From the NCBI RefSeq assembly GCF_000494755.1, contig NC_022657.1, positions 5,680,001-5,744,000 of the forward strand: a stretch of DNA of 64,000 nt. Reading direction: 5' to 3'. Source of the DNA: Amorphoplanes friuliensis DSM 7358 (GTDB taxonomy: Bacteria; Actinomycetota; Actinomycetes; Mycobacteriales; Micromonosporaceae). The first letter of the stretch is position 1; each line of letters opens with the position of its first letter. The notes beneath the pieces were generated by a model. The model saw nothing but the letters and a program-made list of their open reading frames with translations. It had not been told where the DNA came from and made no database searches. The translations under genes were made by a program, and so were the position numbers. Below, piece by piece: positions 50,581 through 58,055 of the stretch.

Positions 50581-51072
50581 GTGCGAGAACTGGAACTTCG
50601 CGAGCCGGCCCAGTTCAAGGCGCTGGGGCATCCGCTGCGGCATCGGCTGGTCATTGCCCTGCGACAGCGGCCGGCCACGTTGGCGCAGCTCGCGGCCGCG
50701 CTGGACGTCGCGAAGGGCACTGTCGGCTATCACGTGAAGGTGTTGCAGGAGGCCGGCCTGTTGCGGGTCGCGCACGAGCGGCAGGTGCGCGGCGGCACCG
50801 AGCAGTATTTCGAGCCCGCGAGCGAGCGCCTGCGGATCGCTGCGGATGCGCCGGTCGGTGGGGAGTTTCTGGTGGCGGCGGCGCTGGGTGAGATGGTGCC
50901 GGCCAGCGATCGGACCATGCTCCGACATGTACGGATGACGACCGCACAAGCAGCCGAGGTGGCCGCGATGCTGGAGTCCCTCACGCTGCCCGAGGACAAC
51001 GACGGGTTGCCGTACAGCGTGCTGCTCAGCGTTTACCGCGCGAACGTTCCCGTGCTGCCGGCGGAGCAGTGA
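50581..51072 (+). CDS. ArsR-family winged-helix transcriptional regulator
   Basis: A 163-residue regulator. The HTH is visible as RHRLVIALRQRPATLAQLAAALDVAKGTVGYHVKVLQEAGLL, the classic ArsR layout starting FKALGHPLRH. The wing follows at VAHERQVRGGTEQYFEP. The C-terminal 80 residues form a ligand or dimerisation domain. No Cys metal site is visible, so it probably responds to an organic ligand or to dimer state. The GTG at 50581 directly follows the operator box. It faces the O-methyltransferase gene. Confidence 0.88.
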   Translation: MRELELREPAQFKALGHPLRHRLVIALRQRPATLAQLAAALDVAKGTVGYHVKVLQEAGLLRVAHERQVRGGTEQYFEPASERLRIAADAPVGGEFLVAAALGEMVPASDRTMLRHVRMTTAQAAEVAAMLESLTLPEDNDGLPYSVLLSVYRANVPVLPAEQ

Positions 51073-51079
51073 GGGTGGG

Positions 51080-51301
51080 TCACCCGAAGAAGATCAGGTA
51101 GAGCCAGCCCAGCAGGACCAGGCCCAGGACCGCTGCCATGAGCCAGGTGGGGATCTTGTGGTTGCCCTTGCGGGCGTGCTCGACCTGCGACCGGACCTTC
51201 TCGCGGCGGCGCTCGACGCGCCCCCACATGACGTCCTCGACCGTCCGCTCGGGTTTTTCGGCGGGCGGGTGCTGGCCGGGCTCGTGTGCTGGTGATGTCA
51301 T
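51080..51301 (-). CDS. Small single-pass membrane protein downstream of pafA
   Basis: A 73-residue protein with a polar, Pro/Glu-rich N-terminus (TSPAHEPGQHPPAEKPERTVEDVMWGRVERRREK) and a C-terminal transmembrane helix (WLMAAVLGLVLLGWLYLIFFG). The ATG at 51301 is 25 bp after the pafA stop in the same direction. Genes of this type follow pafA in some actinomycetes. Function unknown. Confidence 0.8.
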   Translation of the reverse strand: MTSPAHEPGQHPPAEKPERTVEDVMWGRVERRREKVRSQVEHARKGNHKIPTWLMAAVLGLVLLGWLYLIFFG

Positions 51302-51326
51302 GGCCCGGCCAGCCTAGCTTCCCGCC

Positions 51327-52685
51327 CTACATGCTGGCGATGAGGCGTTCGACGCGTTCGTCGTAGGCGCGGAACGGGTCCTTGCACAGGACCGTACGCT
51401 GCGCTTGGTCGTTGAGCTTGAGATGCACCCAGTCGACGGTGAAGTCGCGGCGTTTTTCCTGGGCGTGCCGGATGAACTCGCCGCGGAGGCGGGCCCGGGT
51501 CGTCTGCGGCGGGGTCTCCTTCGCCTCGAAGATCTCGAGGTCGTTGGAGATGCGGTCGACCTGCTTGCGCTTCTCCATCAGCGCGTAGAGGCCGCGGCCC
51601 CGGCGCACGTCGTGGTAGGCGAGGTCCAGCTGGGCGATGCGCGGGTGACTCATCGGCATCTCGTGCTTGGCCTGGTACCGCTCGATCAGCTTGTACTTCG
51701 AGACCCAGTCGATCTCGCGGGAGACCGGGTCGAGGTCGCCGGTCTCGATCGCGTTGAGCACCCGGCCCCACAGCTCGACGACGCGCTTGGCGGTCGGGTC
51801 GCCGCCGCGGCGCTCGACGAACTCGGTCGCCTTGGCCAGGTATTCCTGCTGGATCTCGAGTGCGCTGACCTCTTTGTTGTTGGCCAGACGGATCTTGCGG
51901 CGGCCGGTGATGTCGTGGGAAACCTCACGGATGGCCCGGATCGGGTTCTCCAGCGAGAGGTCCCGCATGACCACGCCCGCCTCGATCATGCGCAGCACCA
52001 GGTCGGCGCTGCCCACCTTGAGCAGGGTGGTGACCTCGTTCATGTTGGAGTCACCGACGATGACGTGCAGGCGGCGGTAACGCTCGGCGTCGGCGTGCGG
52101 CTCGTCACGGGTGTTGATGATCGGGCGGCTGCGCGTCGTCGCGCTGGAGACGCCCTCCCAGATGTGCTCGGCGCGCTGCGACAGGCAGAACACCGCACCG
52201 CGCGGGGTCTGCAGCACCTTGCCGGCGCCGCAGATCAGCTGGCGGGTGACGAGGAACGGGATGAGGACGTCGGCGAGGCGACCGAACTCCCCGTGCCGGC
52301 TGACGAGATAGTTCTCGTGGCAGCCGTACGAGTTGCCGGCCGAGTCGGTGTTGTTCTTGAAGAGGTAGATCTCGCCCGCGATCCCCTCGTCGTGCAGCCG
52401 TTTCTCGGCGTCGACAAGAAGGCCTTCGAGGATCCGTTCACCGGCACGGTCGTGGGCGACCAGATCGGTGACGGAATCACACTCGGGCGTCGCGTACTCG
52501 GGGTGGGAACCGACATCGAGGTAGAGGCGGGCACCGTTGCGGAGGAACACGTTGCTGGAGCGTCCCCAGGACACCACTCGGCGGAACAGGTAGCGGGCCA
52601 CCTCGTCCGGCGACAGCCGCCGCTGTCCCCGGTAGGTGCACGTGACTCCGTACTCGGTTTCGAGGCCGAAAATTCGCCGTTCCAT
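51327..52685 (-). CDS. pafA: Pup-protein ligase PafA
   Basis: A 452-residue glutamine-synthetase-like ligase, the normal length. It attaches Pup by an isopeptide bond between its C-terminal Glu and a substrate lysine, using ATP. Visible motifs: RRIFGLETEYGVTC at the start (metal-binding Glu), LYLDVGSHPEYATPE with the catalytic Asp, LFKNNTDSAGNSYGCHENYL, RPIINTRDEPHADAERYRRLHVIVGDSNMNEVTTLLKVG, and a C-terminal domain beginning ISNDLEIFEAKET. It differs from Dop in lacking the Dop-specific loop. The gene is separated from prcA by an epimerase gene and a repeat array. Confidence 0.96.
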   Translation of the reverse strand: MERRIFGLETEYGVTCTYRGQRRLSPDEVARYLFRRVVSWGRSSNVFLRNGARLYLDVGSHPEYATPECDSVTDLVAHDRAGERILEGLLVDAEKRLHDEGIAGEIYLFKNNTDSAGNSYGCHENYLVSRHGEFGRLADVLIPFLVTRQLICGAGKVLQTPRGAVFCLSQRAEHIWEGVSSATTRSRPIINTRDEPHADAERYRRLHVIVGDSNMNEVTTLLKVGSADLVLRMIEAGVVMRDLSLENPIRAIREVSHDITGRRKIRLANNKEVSALEIQQEYLAKATEFVERRGGDPTAKRVVELWGRVLNAIETGDLDPVSREIDWVSKYKLIERYQAKHEMPMSHPRIAQLDLAYHDVRRGRGLYALMEKRKQVDRISNDLEIFEAKETPPQTTRARLRGEFIRHAQEKRRDFTVDWVHLKLNDQAQRTVLCKDPFRAYDERVERLIASM

Positions 52686-52813
52686 GACGAAACACTAGCC
52701 GCACCAGGGGCATCAGCGGCAGTGACAACGCGCCCTTTCACCGATGCACAGCGTGTGGTTCGTCTCGATAGATCAACTCGCAGGCCCATGACCTGCGCAT
52801 ACACTGCTGCTTG

Positions 52814-53728
52814 ATGAATCTTCTGGTCACCGGCGGCGCCGGCTTCATCGGGTCCTGCTTTGTCCGCACCGTGCTCGCGGACGCGCTGCCGGGCCTCGAG
52901 GACGCCCGCATCACCGTCTTCGACAAGCTCACCGAGGCGGGCCACTTCGCCAATCTGGGCCCGGTCGCCGAGAGCAAGAACCTGGATTTTGTACCCGGTG
53001 ACATCTGCGACGAGCCCCTCGTCAACTCCGTCCTGCCCCGGCACGACGCCGTGGTGAACTTCGCAGCCGAGCCACAGAACTCGCCGGACTTCACGGCGAC
53101 CAACGTGCTCGGCACCCAGGTGCTGCTCGACGCGGCACTGCGGCACGGCGTCCAGCGTTTCGTCCAGGTCTCAACCGCCGAGGTCTACGGCCCGCCCGGC
53201 ACCGGATCCCGTCTCGCTCCCCACTCCCCGTACGCCGCCACCAAAGCAGCCGCGGACCTGCTGGCGCTGGCGTTCCACCGCACCCACGGGCTGCCGGTCG
53301 TGGTGATCCGTGGCGCCGGCACCTACGGGCCGTACCAGCACCCCTCGGAGATCATCCCCCGCAGCGTCACGGACCTGCTGGAGGGCCGCCCGGCGCCGCT
53401 GAACGATGGTCAGCCGCGAGAATGGCTGCACGTGACCGACCACTGCCGAGCCACGGCCCTGGTACTGCTTGGTGGCACGGCCGGCGAGATCTACCACGTG
53501 GGCGGCACGCAGGCGCTTCTCGCGGATCGATTGCTGGACGCATTCGCCACGGACACGGACCAGTCGACGGAGGTCGCGGACCAGCCTCTCCCCCACACGC
53601 TGGACGACAGCAAGATCCGCGAAGAGCTGGGCTATCGGCCGCAGGTCGACTTCACCACCGGTCTGGCGGACACAATCCAGTGGTACCGCAACCACGAGGA
53701 CTGGTGGCGCCCCCTGACCGCCGACTGA
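52814..53728 (+). CDS. NAD-dependent epimerase/dehydratase, dTDP-glucose 4,6-dehydratase-like
   Basis: A 304-residue extended short-chain dehydrogenase. The cofactor motif is LLVTGGAGFIGSCFVR, and the active-site pair is Ser in VSTAEVYG with YAATK (Tyr-x3-Lys). The layout follows RmlB, but the DE in the usual STDEVYG is AE here, so the dehydratase Asp is lost. Length is also shorter than RmlB at about 330. It is likely a sugar-nucleotide oxidoreductase or epimerase. TACACT at 52800-52805 ends eight bases before the ATG, so translation is probably leaderless. Confidence 0.88.
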   Translation: MNLLVTGGAGFIGSCFVRTVLADALPGLEDARITVFDKLTEAGHFANLGPVAESKNLDFVPGDICDEPLVNSVLPRHDAVVNFAAEPQNSPDFTATNVLGTQVLLDAALRHGVQRFVQVSTAEVYGPPGTGSRLAPHSPYAATKAAADLLALAFHRTHGLPVVVIRGAGTYGPYQHPSEIIPRSVTDLLEGRPAPLNDGQPREWLHVTDHCRATALVLLGGTAGEIYHVGGTQALLADRLLDAFATDTDQSTEVADQPLPHTLDDSKIREELGYRPQVDFTTGLADTIQWYRNHEDWWRPLTAD

Positions 53729-54070
53729 CCCGCCCGCCCGGTCCAGGGACGGACGAACGCCGCCCAGCCCGCCCCACATTCAAGGGCAAGCGAACGCTGC
53801 CCAGCCCGCCCCCGCCGCGCTTCGCGCGAGACCCGTTCAAGGCTGGACGAACGCCGCCCAAGCGCCCCCACGTTCAAGGGCGGACGAACGCCGCCCAAGC
53901 GCCCCAGGTTCAAGGGCGGACGAACGTTGTCCGGCCCGCCCCTGCGTTCAAGGGCGGACGAACGCCACCCAGCCCGGTTCAGGGACGGAAGGACGTTGTC
54001 CGGCCCGGTTCAGGGACGGAAGGGCGTTGTCCGGCCCGCCCCTGGGTTCAGGGGCGGGCGGTGGGTGGTG
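53729..54070. other. 342-bp intergenic region dominated by a repeat array
   Basis: The gap between the epimerase stop and the prcA stop holds no gene. Nearly all of it is the 36-38 bp minisatellite described separately; the rest is a few bases of flanking sequence. Confidence 0.7.
53745..54060. repeat. Tandem repeat array with a 36-38 bp period, convergent-gene gap
   Basis: Units carry TTCAAGGGCGGACGAACG followed by CCGCCCAAGCGCCCC or GTTGTCCGGCCCGCCCC. GAACG marks are at 53755, 53792, 53849, 53886, 53922 and 53960, followed by two diverged units to about 54060. Steps are 36-38 bp apart from one 57-bp gap (53792-53849) that holds an unrelated insert. GGGCGG and CCGCCC can pair within a unit, so each could form a small hairpin. 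The two flanking genes converge here. Confidence 0.85.
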
Positions 54071-54925
54071 TCAGGAGCCGTCGCCGTTGGTGTCGTCCGC
54101 GGGCTCGGCCGGGTCCTCGTTCTTGCCCTCCAGGTCGACCGAGGCGGCCGACACGGTCGGCTTGTCCTCGCCCGGCGCCGGCGGGGCGACGTCGCCGGCC
54201 TCGCCGACCTCCTTCTCGGGCTCGTCCTTGCCGCCTTCGAGGAGGGTGGTCAGCGCCGCCCCGGCGATGCGGCGGAAGGTGCGGCCCTTGCGGTTGCGGT
54301 CGAGGACCGCCACCTCGAGCTGGGACGCGCCCAGGGTGCGGGGTGTGCCGTTCTCGCCGCCGACACTCGCCAGGCCCTCGACGGCCAGGGCCAGCGCCGT
54401 GGCGAGGTCCGCGGCCACGTCGTGCCGGGACTTGAGGACGGTGGAGATGGCTTCGGCCGAGCCGCCCATGGCCATGAAGCCGGGCTCGTCCTGGACCGAT
54501 CCGTCGTAGGTGATGCGGTACAGCTCGTCGGACTCGGGTGAGGTGCCGACCTGCGCGACGCAGATCTCCACCTCGTACGGCTTCTGCGTCTCCGAGAAGA
54601 TCGCACCGAGCGTCTGGGTGTAGGCGTTCGCGAGCGCCCGCCCGGTGACGTCCCGGCGGTCGTAGGCCAGGCCGTTGAGGTCGGCCATCCGCACGCCGGC
54701 GCGGCGCAGGCTCTCGAACTCGTTGTAGCGGCCGACAGCCGCGAAGCCGATCCTGTCGTAGAGCTCGCTGATCTTGCGGAGCGAGGTCAGGTTTTCGGCG
54801 ACCAGCAGAACCCCGCCCTCATAGGTGAGGACGACGGCGGAGCGGCCGCGGGCGATGCCCTTGCGGGCGTACTCCGAGCGGTCGCGCTGGACCTGCTCGG
54901 GTGAGGCGTAGAACTGCATGGCCAC
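54071..54925 (-). CDS. prcA: Proteasome alpha subunit PrcA
   Basis: A 284-residue alpha-type 20S subunit. It starts MQFYASPEQVQRDRSEYARKGIARG, the N-terminal gate and H0 helix. The alpha-subunit core continues through YEVEICVAQVG and VAVLDRNRKGRTFRRI. The C-terminal tail of about 60 residues is acidic and Pro-rich (KDEPEKEVGEAGDVAPPAPGEDKP), longer than some relatives. PrcA lacks the catalytic Thr and forms the outer rings, which bind the ATPase Mpa/ARC. The gene lies 57 bp after prcB on the same strand. Confidence 0.96.
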   Translation of the reverse strand: MAMQFYASPEQVQRDRSEYARKGIARGRSAVVLTYEGGVLLVAENLTSLRKISELYDRIGFAAVGRYNEFESLRRAGVRMADLNGLAYDRRDVTGRALANAYTQTLGAIFSETQKPYEVEICVAQVGTSPESDELYRITYDGSVQDEPGFMAMGGSAEAISTVLKSRHDVAADLATALALAVEGLASVGGENGTPRTLGASQLEVAVLDRNRKGRTFRRIAGAALTTLLEGGKDEPEKEVGEAGDVAPPAPGEDKPTVSAASVDLEGKNEDPAEPADDTNGDGS

Positions 54926-54982
54926 GGGTGGCTACTCCTTCGATGACCGGATGGCGGGGTGGGTGCGAGGACTGCCGGGCGC

Positions 54983-55822
54983 TCAGCCGCCCGGGTTCTC
55001 CATCCGTCCGGCGACCACCTGTTCGGCCACCGCGTTGATCTCGGCCTCGGTGAGCCGGTGGGTGCTGTCCGCGGTGGCGGTCATCACCACCGGGTAGATC
55101 TTGCGGGTCAGGTCCGGTCCGCCGGTCGCCGTGTCGTCGTCGGCGGCGTCGTACAGAGCCTCCACCGCCAGGCGGACGGCGTCCTGGGTGCTGACCCCGG
55201 CCCGGTACTTCTTCTTCAGGGCGGACTTGGCGAACAGCGACCCCGAGCCGATCGCGTCGTAGCCGGTCTCCTCGTAGAGGCCGCCCGCGACGTCGAAGCT
55301 GAAGATGCGCCCGGCCCGGGACGGGTCGGACGGGGACAGGTCGAAGCCCGCGAAGAGCGGAACCACAGCCAGGCCCTGCATGGCCGCACCGAGGTTGCCT
55401 CGAACCATGGCGGCCAGGCGGTTCGCCTTACCGTCGAGGGACAGCATCGCGCCCTCGATCTTCTCGTAGTGCTCCAGCTCGACCTGGAACAGCCGCATCA
55501 GCTCGATGCCGATGCCCGCCGTGCCGGCGATGCCGATCAGCGAGTAGGCGTCGGCCGGGTGCACCTTTTCGATGTCCCGGCTGGCGATGAGGTTGCCCAT
55601 GGTGGCCCGCCGGTCGCCGGCCATGACGACGCCCTCGGCGGTCGCGATGGCGACGATGGTCGTGCCGTGCGGTGCGATGTCGGCGGACAGCCCGGGAGGC
55701 AGCGGCCGGCGACCCGGCAACATCTCCGGGGCCGCGAGGCTCAGGAACTGCGTGAAGGAGGACGTCCCCGCGTTGGTGAACACATCTGGAAGACGCCCGG
55801 ATGGATCAAAGCCCGCTGCCAC
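54983..55822 (-). CDS. prcB: Proteasome beta subunit PrcB
   Basis: A 279-residue catalytic subunit. The GTG at 55822 has an AAAGGAA ribosome site five bases upstream. The first 53 residues are the propeptide (AAGFDPSGRLPDVF... ADIAPHG), and processing before TTIVAIATAEGVVMAGDRRATMG exposes the nucleophilic Thr54. The later GIAGTAGIGIELMRLFQVELEHYEK and GYDAIGSGSLFAKSALKK blocks are typical. It forms the inner rings that cut unfolded, pupylated substrates. Upstream is a 230-bp gap with a palindrome. Confidence 0.96.
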   Translation of the reverse strand: MAAGFDPSGRLPDVFTNAGTSSFTQFLSLAAPEMLPGRRPLPPGLSADIAPHGTTIVAIATAEGVVMAGDRRATMGNLIASRDIEKVHPADAYSLIGIAGTAGIGIELMRLFQVELEHYEKIEGAMLSLDGKANRLAAMVRGNLGAAMQGLAVVPLFAGFDLSPSDPSRAGRIFSFDVAGGLYEETGYDAIGSGSLFAKSALKKKYRAGVSTQDAVRLAVEALYDAADDDTATGGPDLTRKIYPVVMTATADSTHRLTEAEINAVAEQVVAGRMENPGG

Positions 55823-55987
55823 GTGGTTCCTTTCAGATATGTAAGCGCTCCGGTGAGAACCCCTCGGGTCGTCCCGGACCGCCGTTGCAGTTGAAGCACA
55901 GTATCCCGCGAACCCACCCGGTGCGATGATCGTGATCGACGTGTTGGGGGTCGGGAGCACCACAGATCGCAGATGGCCGTCAGGGCC

Positions 55988-56004
55988 TCGTGAGTGACTC
56001 ACGA
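55988..56004. promoter_or_regulatory. 17-bp perfect palindrome upstream of prcB
   Basis: TCGTGAG and CTCACGA flank TGA. The palindrome lies in the 230-bp gap between pup and prcB, about 165 bp before the prcB start. It could be an operator for the prcBA unit or a terminator of pup transcripts; the short GC-moderate stem favours the former. No PafBC-type motif is visible. Confidence 0.45.
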
Positions 56005-56052
56005 ACCTGCCGGCCATACCGCTACACCAATGTGACGAATCGGTCTTTCAGG

Positions 56053-56268
56053 TCACTCGCCGCCTTTTTGGACGTAACCCCTCACAAATTCCTCGGCGTT
56101 CTCCTCGAGGACGGAGTCGATCTCGTCGAGGAGGTCGTCGACGTCCTCGGTGATCTCGGCGTGCCTTTCGGCAACCTCAGGGTTGGCCTCGGTGGTGACG
56201 TCCTCGATCTCCTCGTCGCGCTTGCCCTTGCCGGACTGCGACTGACCGCCGGTGTCTCGCGTTGCCAT
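56053..56268 (-). CDS. pup: Prokaryotic ubiquitin-like protein Pup
   Basis: A 71-residue intrinsically disordered protein. The C-terminal half has the Mpa-binding helix region (VDDLLDEIDSVLEENAEEFV), and the end is RGYVQKGGE. Pup is attached through its C-terminal Glu. Mycobacterial Pup ends GGQ and must be deamidated by Dop first; this one is encoded with Glu and is ready for PafA. The ATG at 56268 has a GGGGGA ribosome site. It lies between dop and prcB, all on one strand. Confidence 0.95.
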   Translation of the reverse strand: MATRDTGGQSQSGKGKRDEEIEDVTTEANPEVAERHAEITEDVDDLLDEIDSVLEENAEEFVRGYVQKGGE

Positions 56269-56286
56269 GGCTGTCCCCCTTCGTGA

Positions 56287-56306
56287 CCCAACCGCTTCGG
56301 GTTGGG
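56287..56306 (-). other. Small hairpin between dop and pup
   Basis: CCCAACC (56287-56293) pairs with GGTTGGG (56300-56306) around a 6-nt loop. On the minus strand it lies 18 bases before the pup start codon. It may be a processing site or mild attenuator between the two genes, or set the different expression levels of Dop and Pup. Confidence 0.4.
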
Positions 56307-56361
56307 AAAAACTTACCTCGCCGGTCCGACAAAAACGCCTGTGTGCGCACGGGCGTTTCGA

Positions 56362-57879
56362 TCAACGGCTCGTGATCACCTCGAGCAGGTCCTTCGCGGT
56401 GTCGCACTTGTCGAACAGGGCACCGACGTGCTTCTTGGTCCCCCGTTCGGGCTCCATCATCGGGACACGCACGAGCGATTCGCGCCCGACATCGAAGATG
56501 ACCGAGTCCCAGCTGGCGGCGACCACTTCGGACGCGTACCGGGCCAGGCACTCGCCCCGGAAGTAGGCGCGGGTGTCCTCGGGCGGCTTCACCATCGCGC
56601 GCTGGGTCTGCTCGTCGTCCAGCAGCGTCTTCATCGAGCCGCGGGCGACGAGGCGGTGGTAGAGGCCCTTCTCCGGCCGGACGTCCGAATACTGCAGGTC
56701 GACCAGGCCGAGCTTCGGCGAGGACCAGGTCAGGTTCTCCCGCTCGCGGTAGCCCTCGAGCAGGCGCAGCTTGGCGACCCAGTCGAGCTGGTCGGAGAGC
56801 TGCATCGGGTCGCGGCCGAGCTGGTCCAGGACGTCTTCCCAGCGCTGGAGGACGTCGCGGGTCTGCTCGTCGGTGTCGGTGCCGTAGCGCTCGTCGCAGA
56901 ACTCCTTGGCCCGCTCGTAGTAGGCCCACTGGAGGTCCAGAGCCGTGAGCCGGCGGCCGTCCCGCAGACGCATGAGGTGCTTGAGCGACGGGTCGTGGCT
57001 GACCGCCTTGAGCTCGGAGACCGGATCGGCCACACCCAGCTCGCCGGTGAAGACCTTCTCCTCGATCATGTTGAGGATCAGGGCGGTCGTGCCGACCTTG
57101 AGGTAGGTGGAGATCTCCGAGAGGTTCGCGTCGCCGATGATGACGTGCAGGCGGCGGTACTTGTCGGCGTCCGAGTGGGGCTCGTCGCGGGTGTTGATGA
57201 TCGGCCGCTTGAGGGTGGTCTCGAGACCCACCTCGACCTCGAAGAAGTCGGCCCGCGAGGAGATCTGGAAGCCGGCGCCGGAGCCGTCCTGGCCGATGCC
57301 GACCCGGCCGGCGCCGCAGAAGATCTGCCGCGTCACGAAGAACGGCGTCAGGTGCGCCACGATGTCCGCGAAGGGCGTCTGACGGCTCATCAGATAGTTC
57401 TCGTGCGAGCCGTACGAGGCGCCCTTGTTGTCGGTGTTGTTCTTGTAGAGCTGGATGCGGTGCGTGCCGGGGATCGTGGCGGCCCGGCGTGACGCCTCGG
57501 CCATGACCCGCTCGCCGGCCTTGTCCCAGAGGACGATGTCCATCGGGTTGGTGCACTCCGGGGTGCTGTATTCCGGGTGCGCGTGGTCCACGTAGAGGCG
57601 GGCGCCGTTCGTCAGTATCACGTTGGCCAGGCCGAGGTCCTCGTCGGCCAGCGCGTCCGCCGGGTCGTACGCGGCGCCGGAGTAGGTGAACCCGCGGGCG
57701 TCGCGCAGCGGCGACTCCTCCTCGTAGTCCCACCGGGCCCGGCCGCCGCGGTTGAGCTCCGGTCGTGCCCCGTAGGCGTTGACCACCTGCGAGGAGGTGA
57801 CCATCGGGTTGGCGCCGGGCTGCCCGGGCACCGAAATGCCGTACTCGACCTCGGTACCCATGATCCGTCGAACGCTCAT
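56362..57879 (-). CDS. dop: Dop, depupylase/deamidase of Pup
   Basis: A 505-residue enzyme homologous to PafA. The start at 57879 gives MSVRRIMGTEVEYGISVPGQPGAN; a later ATG at 57861 is possible. Visible motifs: GTEVEYG (metal Glu), an extra segment in LNRGGRARWDYEEESPLRDARG (the Dop-loop region), LYVDHAHPEYSTPE with the catalytic Asp, LYKNNTDNKGASYGSHENYL, and RPIINTRDEPHSDADKYRRLHVIIGDANLSEISTYLKVG. Because Pup here ends in Glu, its deamidase activity is not required, and its job is probably depupylation. It lies between mpa/ARC and pup. Confidence 0.96.
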   Translation of the reverse strand: MSVRRIMGTEVEYGISVPGQPGANPMVTSSQVVNAYGARPELNRGGRARWDYEEESPLRDARGFTYSGAAYDPADALADEDLGLANVILTNGARLYVDHAHPEYSTPECTNPMDIVLWDKAGERVMAEASRRAATIPGTHRIQLYKNNTDNKGASYGSHENYLMSRQTPFADIVAHLTPFFVTRQIFCGAGRVGIGQDGSGAGFQISSRADFFEVEVGLETTLKRPIINTRDEPHSDADKYRRLHVIIGDANLSEISTYLKVGTTALILNMIEEKVFTGELGVADPVSELKAVSHDPSLKHLMRLRDGRRLTALDLQWAYYERAKEFCDERYGTDTDEQTRDVLQRWEDVLDQLGRDPMQLSDQLDWVAKLRLLEGYRERENLTWSSPKLGLVDLQYSDVRPEKGLYHRLVARGSMKTLLDDEQTQRAMVKPPEDTRAYFRGECLARYASEVVAASWDSVIFDVGRESLVRVPMMEPERGTKKHVGALFDKCDTAKDLLEVITSR

Positions 57880-58055
57880 GCGACCACCCCACCCGCCACT
57901 GTGCTGCCGTTGCCCATGTATCGAGCCTAGACGCTTCCGTATCGGTTCTCGCCCCCGCACGTGCGCACCACGATACGGAGAGTAGAGATGCACAACGCGG
58001 ACGAGGGGGCGCGTCGTAGCGCCTCCCCGCCCGCGTCGGGCGTTGCCGTCTTCGG

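Noticed and set aside
53422..54435. 337-codon open frame through the second array
   Set aside because: It begins inside the epimerase gene in another frame and continues antisense to prcA; the repeated FKGGRTPP-like peptides come from the array itself.
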